Part shown: in pieces, positions 44,169-49,959 of the stretch
Position numbering within the stretch: position 1 is the stretch's first letter
Layout of the letters: each line of letters opens with the position of its first letter
Origin: Candidatus Bathyarchaeota archaeon
GTDB lineage: Archaea; Thermoproteota; Bathyarchaeia; RBG-16-48-13; JAGTRE01
Reading direction: 5' to 3'
NCBI GenBank assembly: GCA_018396415.1
Contig: JAGTRE010000004.1
Location: forward strand, 85,380-135,338
Length of the DNA: 49,959 bases
Notes under the pieces: model-generated
What the model saw: only the letters and a program-made list of their open reading frames with translations
Databases searched by the model: none
Told to the model about the DNA's origin: nothing
Translations under genes and position numbers: made by a program

Positions 44169-45374
44169 ATGAAGACCATTGTCATATCCGGATCTCCAGG
44201 CAAAGATCTGCACATTAAAATCGATTCAGTCAAAAATCTTCCTCCACCATTTAAGAAGTATTTGAAAAAAACGCTGGCCTACTCAAAGATTTCTGAAGCA
44301 TATGGGCCGGAATGGGATCTTAACCGAGTTTTCAATGTATTGAAAGAACGGGCGGTTCAACCGTTTCACTATAGTTACGGTGGTCGTGGTCCTAATGTTG
44401 CTTATGGCTCGGCTAAACTCGGAGGTGATGTTCGGCTCGTAACCGTCTTTGGAGACGATTATGACAAGCCATACTCTGGTTTCTTTGATGGAGGTTACTG
44501 GAGTCACCTTAGACGCGCCGGAGTTAAAATGGGAATTTTCAGAGTTGAAGTTCCATGCGAACTTTGGCGTAAAGAGGATGAACTTCGACAGTATATTGAA
44601 AGAACCTATGGACCTAACATTTACGCTGCCGATGCTGTGCAAGTAGCTAACAAAGAAACATCTACTATCGTATGTTGTAAGGACATCCAAGGTATTGACT
44701 GGTATTATATAGACGACATTAATGGCGCCGGTTACTTCGAAGTTGCTAGGCCTGCGCCCAAAGAAGTTATCCGCCACGCCGATATCGTCTTCGTTGACAC
44801 CTCAGAAGCCCCCTTCATGGCAGAGATGGTTAAATCTGCTAGCCAACTCGGCAAAGAAATCATTATGGATGTAGGATCCTACAACGTCACTCCCGAGCTT
44901 CTTCGCAACATAATTCCTAAGATTCGAATCGTTCTCGGGAATGCTACCGAAATCGGTTTAGTAAGTGAAGCGTTCGGGGTTCAAACCCCTCAGGAAATTT
45001 TCCGTGCATCCCCGACCAACTGCCCTCAAGTAATCGTACTCGAGGATAAAATTCAATGTACGGCCAAAGTTTTACTTCGCAGTGGGGAGGAAATCGATGT
45101 GGGTCCTGTAAAGGCAAATAAGATCGGTAACAGTGTTGGGTGTTGCGATGGAATTGCAGCTGGCTTCCTTACTTTTTATCAAAAGGATTTTGATATTGAA
45201 ACCTGCGTTCGTGCAGGGTTGATTATTTGTGCCATTAAGTGGGAATCCGAAGGGGTACATGAGGGAATGCCGGATAAGATAACTTTTCGACAGCGTTTTG
45301 AGGCTCAGTTCCGCTCAGAGTATAGCCAAGAAAAATTAGTTGAAATTCGAAGGGCATTAGGATTTCAATCCTAA
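44169..45374 (+). CDS. PfkB-family (ribokinase-like) kinase
   Basis: The protein is 401 aa from ATG 44169. The N-terminal GGRGPNVAYGSAKLGG and FGDD segments are the first PfkB signature region. The second signature, normally DTxGAGD, reads NSVGCCDGIAAG: the catalytic Asp is kept but two residues of the anion-hole loop are Cys. The protein is longer than common ribokinases. It lies 33 bp upstream of S-adenosylhomocysteinase on the same strand, which suggests an adenosine or related nucleoside kinase that pulls the reaction (inference). Confidence 0.8.
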   Translation: MKTIVISGSPGKDLHIKIDSVKNLPPPFKKYLKKTLAYSKISEAYGPEWDLNRVFNVLKERAVQPFHYSYGGRGPNVAYGSAKLGGDVRLVTVFGDDYDKPYSGFFDGGYWSHLRRAGVKMGIFRVEVPCELWRKEDELRQYIERTYGPNIYAADAVQVANKETSTIVCCKDIQGIDWYYIDDINGAGYFEVARPAPKEVIRHADIVFVDTSEAPFMAEMVKSASQLGKEIIMDVGSYNVTPELLRNIIPKIRIVLGNATEIGLVSEAFGVQTPQEIFRASPTNCPQVIVLEDKIQCTAKVLLRSGEEIDVGPVKANKIGNSVGCCDGIAAGFLTFYQKDFDIETCVRAGLIICAIKWESEGVHEGMPDKITFRQRFEAQFRSEYSQEKLVEIRRALGFQS

Positions 45375-45407
45375 GAGTACACTAGGAGTGTGATAGGTGG
45401 TAGTAAT

Positions 45408-46670
45408 ATGAAAACAGTTCACGAAGTTAAAGATCTCACTCTGGCACCGCAGGGTAAACTTCTAATTGAATGGGCTGAAGCTCACATGCCAGTTCTAGCT
45501 CAGATTAAAAAACAGTTTGCTGTTGAAAAACCACTTAAAAATTTGAGAATCGGGGCTTGCCTTCATGTCACAAAGGAAACAGCGGTTCTAATGAGAGTGT
45601 TGAAGGCAGGAGGAGCGGATATTGCCCTTTGCGGCTCTAATCCGCTTTCAACTCAAGATGAAGTTGCGGCGGCGCTTGTAGAGGAAGGTATCCATGTCTA
45701 CGCATGGAGAGGCGAAACTGCAGAGGAATATTATCGATGCATTGAAAATGTTCTCAGTTATAGTCCGCAAATAACTCTCGATGACGGCGCTGACCTAGTT
45801 ATGACCCTCCATACAAAAAGAGCCGACTTGTTAGAGAACTTAATCGGAGGAACGGAAGAAACAACAACCGGCGTAATAAGACTAAGAGCTATGGCAGATG
45901 CCGGAGCATTAAAATATCCAATTATAGCAGTGAACGATGCTTACACGAAATACCTCTTCGATAATCGCTATGGCACAGGGCAAAGTACTATTGACGGAAT
46001 CTTAAGGGCGACCAGCATCCTCTTAGCAGGAAAAAGATTTGTTGTATCTGGGTACGGATGGTGTGGTCGAGGAATTGCCGCTAGAGCTCGCGGGATGGGA
46101 GCAGACGTAATAGTCACTGAAACCGATCCCATAAGGGCTCTCGAGGCGGTAATGGATGGTTTCACTGTTATGCCAATGGCTGAAGCAGCTGAGATAGGGG
46201 ATATTTTCGTCACCGCTACAGGCGATGTGGGCGTCATCCGGAGGGAGCATATGCTAAAAATGAAGAATGGAGCTATTCTTGCTAATAGTGGACACTTTAA
46301 CGTTGAGATATCTGTTCCTGACTTAGAAGCCATCTCAATAACAAAACGAAGAATTAGACCGAATGTGGAAGAGTTCCTTCTTAAAGACGGGCGTCTCCTC
46401 TATTTAATCGCCGAGGGGAGGCTCGTTAATTTAACTGCTGCGGAAGGTCATCCCCCTGAGGTTATGATGATGTCCTTTGCAAATCAAGCTCTAAGCGTTA
46501 AGTACCTAATCGAACATGGGAAAAAACTTGAGCCAAAGGTTCACAAGGTTCCAGAAGAAATCGACCGTGCCATAGCTAAGCTTGCACTTGACGTCATGAA
46601 TATTAAAATCGACACGCTTACCGACGAGCAGATTAAATACCTTAAAAGCTGGGAGCAAGGAACTTTATAA
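45408..46670 (+). CDS. ahcY: S-adenosylhomocysteine hydrolase
   Basis: It hydrolyses S-adenosylhomocysteine to adenosine and homocysteine. The 420-aa protein has HTKRADLL, the [24 protein letters not shown] stretch (in pieces) near 195, the NAD fold [28 protein letters not shown] near 215-242, and the C-terminal LKSWEQGTL. The C-terminus lacks the extra YRY tail of many eukaryal enzymes. ATG 45408 is preferred to the GTG 45390. The PfkB kinase upstream may process the adenosine. Confidence 0.95.
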   Translation: MKTVHEVKDLTLAPQGKLLIEWAEAHMPVLAQIKKQFAVEKPLKNLRIGACLHVTKETAVLMRVLKAGGADIALCGSNPLSTQDEVAAALVEEGIHVYAWRGETAEEYYRCIENVLSYSPQITLDDGADLVMTLHTKRADLLENLIGGTEETTTGVIRLRAMADAGALKYPIIAVNDAYTKYLFDNRYGTGQSTIDGILRATSILLAGKRFVVSGYGWCGRGIAARARGMGADVIVTETDPIRALEAVMDGFTVMPMAEAAEIGDIFVTATGDVGVIRREHMLKMKNGAILANSGHFNVEISVPDLEAISITKRRIRPNVEEFLLKDGRLLYLIAEGRLVNLTAAEGHPPEVMMMSFANQALSVKYLIEHGKKLEPKVHKVPEEIDRAIAKLALDVMNIKIDTLTDEQIKYLKSWEQGTL

Positions 46671-46800
46671 TCCGTCGCTTTACATCGCTTAAGTGGTAGA
46701 ATATAGAGACACGTCCATCTTTTGGGGCAACAATATAAAGTTAGCTTAGGTTGTAACGGTAATGTTTTAGCAGAGAAGGTTAAACGGGTATACGACGCCT

Positions 46801-48084
46801 ATGTCCTCCTCTAATAGATCGCAGAAAATTGGAAGGCTGCTAACTTCCGCTAAAACTATTATTTGTACTCATGACATCTTTATCCTTGTTTTTATCGCCC
46901 TTACCATTAGACTAATCTTGCTTCCATTTACCGGCGACGACCATGACACCTGGATTTGGCACAGGATCGGGCGAAGTATAGTAGATTTGCATATGAACCC
47001 GTATGATTACAATCTTATTAATCCAAAACTTGCAGCTGACCCATATTCCTATCCGATTCCATGGGCACTGTTCTGCGCTTTAGCATACTATCTCTACACG
47101 TTCTATCCAACCACAGAAGCCATGTTATTTTTCCAGAAGTTGCCTTTGGCTATAGCCGACATCGCTATTGGATTTTTCGTTGGAAGGCTAACCTACCTAA
47201 TTACTGGCAAAGTGAAACTCGAGCGTATTGCTATGACGCTTTATCTGTTCAATCCATATGCGATTTTTATCTCCTCTATTTACAACCAATTTGATTCGCT
47301 CCCATCCCTATTTTGCATGCTTGCTTTCTTTCTCTTCTTAAAAGGTAAGAAAGATCTAAGCGCTCTTAGCCTTGGGGTGGCAATTGCTTTCAAAGAGTAT
47401 CCTGTGATTCTCCTTCCAACATTTCTTATATTTGAGCAAAATTGGAAAACGAGAATTAGGTATCTGCTTTTAGGGCTCACTCCAATAATCGCTCTTTCGA
47501 TTCCATTCCTACTGTTAAACTATGAAAGTTATCTTTACGCGTTTACTTTTCAACATACTTGGGCTGGCAACTTTACATACTGGGCGCTTATTTACTCTTT
47601 TTTCGGGGTCCCGCGATATCGTGGAAAAGAATTACTACCACAGCAACTTGCTTGGATCAACGATGGCTTTGTTCTTGTCGTTATGGTTGGCATCTACCTA
47701 TTTCTCAGTCGATCTCAAAGGGGAGTTTCGCAGGGACTACCTAAAAGTCTTCTAGCTACAATTCTAGCCTTCTTCTCTTCCTATCGGTTTATTCAAAACA
47801 ATCACCCTATATGGGGGATTCCATTCTCAATTATTGACGGGGTGACCAGAAACCGCCGGTTCGGTCCATTTTGGTGGAATCTTCCGTTATTCGTTTACCT
47901 ATCTCTTTATTGGTGGTATTTCCTCTATCCTCGTCCAGATTTCCTTGTTGAACTCTTCAAATATGGTATTTGGCAAGACCTGAGAGGGATTATTGCATGT
48001 GTGATTTTCCCGATCTTCACTCTAGGTTATTTCATTACCCTATTTAGTGGGGGTTGTTTTAAGTCTCCGTCTTCCAATCCTTGA
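46801..48084 (+). CDS. Polytopic membrane protein, glycosyltransferase-like
   Basis: The 427-aa protein has 9-11 predicted transmembrane helices. An early extracytoplasmic loop carries DDHDTWIWHRIGRSIVDLHMNPYDYN, and a later loop has FNPYAIFISSIYNQFDSLP. An acidic DDHD-type first loop followed by PYDY is reminiscent of dolichol-phosphate mannosyltransferase-type GT-C enzymes. Donor and acceptor are unknown. TATA-like AATATAAAG lies near 46730. Confidence 0.7.
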   Translation: MSSSNRSQKIGRLLTSAKTIICTHDIFILVFIALTIRLILLPFTGDDHDTWIWHRIGRSIVDLHMNPYDYNLINPKLAADPYSYPIPWALFCALAYYLYTFYPTTEAMLFFQKLPLAIADIAIGFFVGRLTYLITGKVKLERIAMTLYLFNPYAIFISSIYNQFDSLPSLFCMLAFFLFLKGKKDLSALSLGVAIAFKEYPVILLPTFLIFEQNWKTRIRYLLLGLTPIIALSIPFLLLNYESYLYAFTFQHTWAGNFTYWALIYSFFGVPRYRGKELLPQQLAWINDGFVLVVMVGIYLFLSRSQRGVSQGLPKSLLATILAFFSSYRFIQNNHPIWGIPFSIIDGVTRNRRFGPFWWNLPLFVYLSLYWWYFLYPRPDFLVELFKYGIWQDLRGIIACVIFPIFTLGYFITLFSGGCFKSPSSNP

Positions 48085-48126
48085 CAAATTAATTAATAAG
48101 CTGGATTCAGCTAAGCTTAAAGGCTT

Positions 48127-48136
48127 AAGTATAAAA
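48127..48136 (+). promoter_or_regulatory. Possible TATA box for metG
   Basis: AAGTATAAAA lies about 40 nt before the metG start codon, placing a transcript start near 48158. Confidence 0.5.
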
Positions 48137-48173
48137 CCAGTAATTTCATTATACAAGTCGAACCTTTCTGGAG

Positions 48174-49959
48174 GTGCCAAAGCTCAGCAAAATTTTGATA
48201 ACTGCTGCTCTTCCATATGCTAACGCTAAACTGCATCTCGGGCACCTTCGCTCAACATACATTCCCTCAGATATCTATGCCCGATACCTTCGGCTTAAGG
48301 GTGAGCAGGTTATCTATATCTGCGCATCTGACGAGCATGGCACCCCAATCGCCGTTAGAGCAGAGAAAGAAGGGATCACTCCACAAGAATATGTTGATAA
48401 ATATCATAAACTAATTAAGGAAGATCTAGAAAAAGTTGGATGTTCATTTAATATATTCTCCAGAACCACTCATCCAACCCATGCCAAGTTAACGCAAGAA
48501 TTTTTCATCCGGCTATTAGAAAATGGATACATTTACGATGCAGAATATGAACAACTATTCTGCTCTAACTGCAAGCGTTTCCTTCCCGACAGGTACGTTG
48601 AGGGAATCTGCCCCTACTGCGGAGCCGAAGGGGCACGAGGTGACGCATGCGAGGCCTGCGGCCGCTATTTGAAGCCTACCGAACTTAAAGAACCCTACTG
48701 TGTAATTTGCCACTCTAAGCCCAATGTTAAGAAGACAAGACACTGGTTTTTCAAATTGAGCGCACTTCAAAAATTCTTAGAGGATTGGATAACTAAAAAC
48801 GATAAGTTACCCGCTAATGTCAAACACTATGCTTCACAATGGTTACGTGAAGGATTGAAGGATTGGTGCATAACTCGAGACTTAAACTGGGGCGTACCAG
48901 TTCCAGTTAAGGGAGGAGAAGGTAAAGTAATCTATGTTTGGTTTGATGCCCCGATTGGATATGTCTCAGCTACCAAAGTTTTATTCGAATCTATTGGAAA
49001 ACCTGATGCATGGAAGGAATATTGGCAAAAAGACGGGAAATTCATCCACTTCATAGGTAAAGATATAATTTACCATCATGCAATTTTCTGGCCGGCTATG
49101 CTGAAATGCCATGGCGACTATAACCTCCCAACCACACTTGTCGCAAGCGAGTTTCTTACACTTGAAGGCAAAAAAATGTCTAAAAGCCGTGGGTGGGTTG
49201 TTGAAATCTCAGATTACCTTAAAACGTTTGAGCCAGATTCACTACGCTATTATCTAACCGTTGTATCACCCTTACACAAGGACGCAGACTTCTCCTGGGA
49301 CGATTTTGGGCGTCGACATAACGACGAACTCGCCGATATTCTTGGAAACTTTATCCATAGAGCATTAACTTTCACCTACCGCAATTTTAACAAGAAGATT
49401 CCTCAGCCAGGAAAACTTGATGAATATGATCTTAATGTCCTGAATGCAATTAAAGAAACTCATAGACGGGTTACTGAGCAAATTGAAAGTTTTAACTTTC
49501 ATGTTGCGGTAAAGTCTGCAATCGAACTCGCTGCGCTTGGAAATCGGTATCTCAACGAAAAGCAACCTTGGACTACGGTAAAAACTGTGCCAGAGAAAGC
49601 GGGAACTGCGCTTTACATCTCAAATCAAATTGTAAAAGCCTTGGCTATAATGCTTGAACCATTTATCCCATTCACTGCCGAAACAATTTGGCAACTTTTG
49701 AACCTCCCGGGCTCAGTTCATGAACAAAATTGGAACGAAGCTATAAAAGAGATCCCGCCGGGGCATAAACTTAACCCGCCAAAACCTATCTTTAAGAAAA
49801 TTGAGCCGACAACAATCGAAAGTCAAAAGAAGATGCTGCAAGAAAGTCTTGAAGCGGCGGGAAAACCGATGATTTCAATTGAAGAATTCTCACGTTTGGA
49901 GATTAAAGCCGGAACGATCATAGGTGTTGAACCAATCTCAGGCTCCAACAAACTGCTAA
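48174..49959 (+). CDS. metG: Methionyl-tRNA synthetase (partial, runs off the right edge)
   Basis: A class I synthetase that charges tRNA-Met, open at the right edge. Visible features: ITAALPYANAKLHLGH (HIGH, near residue 20), a double zinc knuckle with four CxxC pairs around 130-185 (CPYCG, CEACG, CVICH and an earlier CSNCK), KKMSKSRGW near 333 and a helical anticodon-binding domain. The last ~25 residues (EEFSRLEIKAGTIIGVEPI) begin a Trbp111/EMAP-type tRNA-binding domain fused at the C-terminus. The GTG start at 48174 overlaps GGAGGT, so the transcript may be short-leadered. Confidence 0.95.
   Translation, partial: MPKLSKILITAALPYANAKLHLGHLRSTYIPSDIYARYLRLKGEQVIYICASDEHGTPIAVRAEKEGITPQEYVDKYHKLIKEDLEKVGCSFNIFSRTTHPTHAKLTQEFFIRLLENGYIYDAEYEQLFCSNCKRFLPDRYVEGICPYCGAEGARGDACEACGRYLKPTELKEPYCVICHSKPNVKKTRHWFFKLSALQKFLEDWITKNDKLPANVKHYASQWLREGLKDWCITRDLNWGVPVPVKGGEGKVIYVWFDAPIGYVSATKVLFESIGKPDAWKEYWQKDGKFIHFIGKDIIYHHAIFWPAMLKCHGDYNLPTTLVASEFLTLEGKKMSKSRGWVVEISDYLKTFEPDSLRYYLTVVSPLHKDADFSWDDFGRRHNDELADILGNFIHRALTFTYRNFNKKIPQPGKLDEYDLNVLNAIKETHRRVTEQIESFNFHVAVKSAIELAALGNRYLNEKQPWTTVKTVPEKAGTALYISNQIVKALAIMLEPFIPFTAETIWQLLNLPGSVHEQNWNEAIKEIPPGHKLNPPKPIFKKIEPTTIESQKKMLQESLEAAGKPMISIEEFSRLEIKAGTIIGVEPISGSNKLL

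Overview
This 50 kb window is archaeal. It encodes archaeal-type DnaG primase, topoisomerase VI, aIF1A, aIF2-beta, Pelota, a family B DNA polymerase, a TrmB regulator, geranylgeranyl reductase, an archaeal 7S SRP RNA and a stand-alone 5S rRNA. The gene order aIF1A - rio1 - KH protein - top6B - top6A, plus the density of tRNA introns, suggests a TACK-superphylum lineage. Bathyarchaeia is my best guess, but no marker in the window proves it. The base composition is moderate and looks even, and I saw no insertion sequence, integrase or CRISPR array.

Layout. 1-159: the tail of a transporter. 280-2791: purine salvage (adenine deaminase, phosphoribosyltransferase). 2793-3823: a SWIM protein, an intron-rich tRNA-Ser and SRP RNA. 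3826-9973: tRNA thiolation, site-2 protease, CutA, a nucleotidyltransferase, radical SAM, Pelota and GNAT genes. 10147-14289: replication genes (PolB, DnaG, a small Toprim protein). 14319-20181: aminoacyl-tRNA synthetases (Tyr, PheT, PheS, Trp), with an unexplained tandem structured-RNA locus at 15479-15685. 20275-28670: methionine aminopeptidase, membrane proteins, 5S rRNA, tRNA-Trp, HtpX, a methyltransferase and a TrmB regulator. 28675-38310: a broad tRNA region (Cys-like relic, Pro, Thr, Met, Thr, Leu, Glu, Ile/Met-CAU, Asn) interleaved with RpiA, an M20 peptidase, geranylgeranyl reductase, a RACo-like protein and aspartate kinase. 38400-44024: the Topo VI/translation-initiation operon. 44169-46670: a PfkB kinase beside S-adenosylhomocysteinase. 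46801-48084: a multipass membrane protein. From 48174: methionyl-tRNA synthetase, running off the window.

Most unusual feature. Of ten intact-looking tRNA genes, nine are interrupted. I can place about 19 introns from bulge-helix-bulge (BHB) geometry, eight at the canonical 37/38 site and about eleven elsewhere (D-loop, 25/26, 29/30, 30/31, variable loop, T-arm). tRNA-Asn(GUU) appears to carry five introns totalling about 146 nt, about twice the mature tRNA. tRNA-Trp carries three, one of which looks like a box C/D guide RNA aimed at its own tRNA. All intron calls come from hand folding and should be tested with RNA reads and covariance models.
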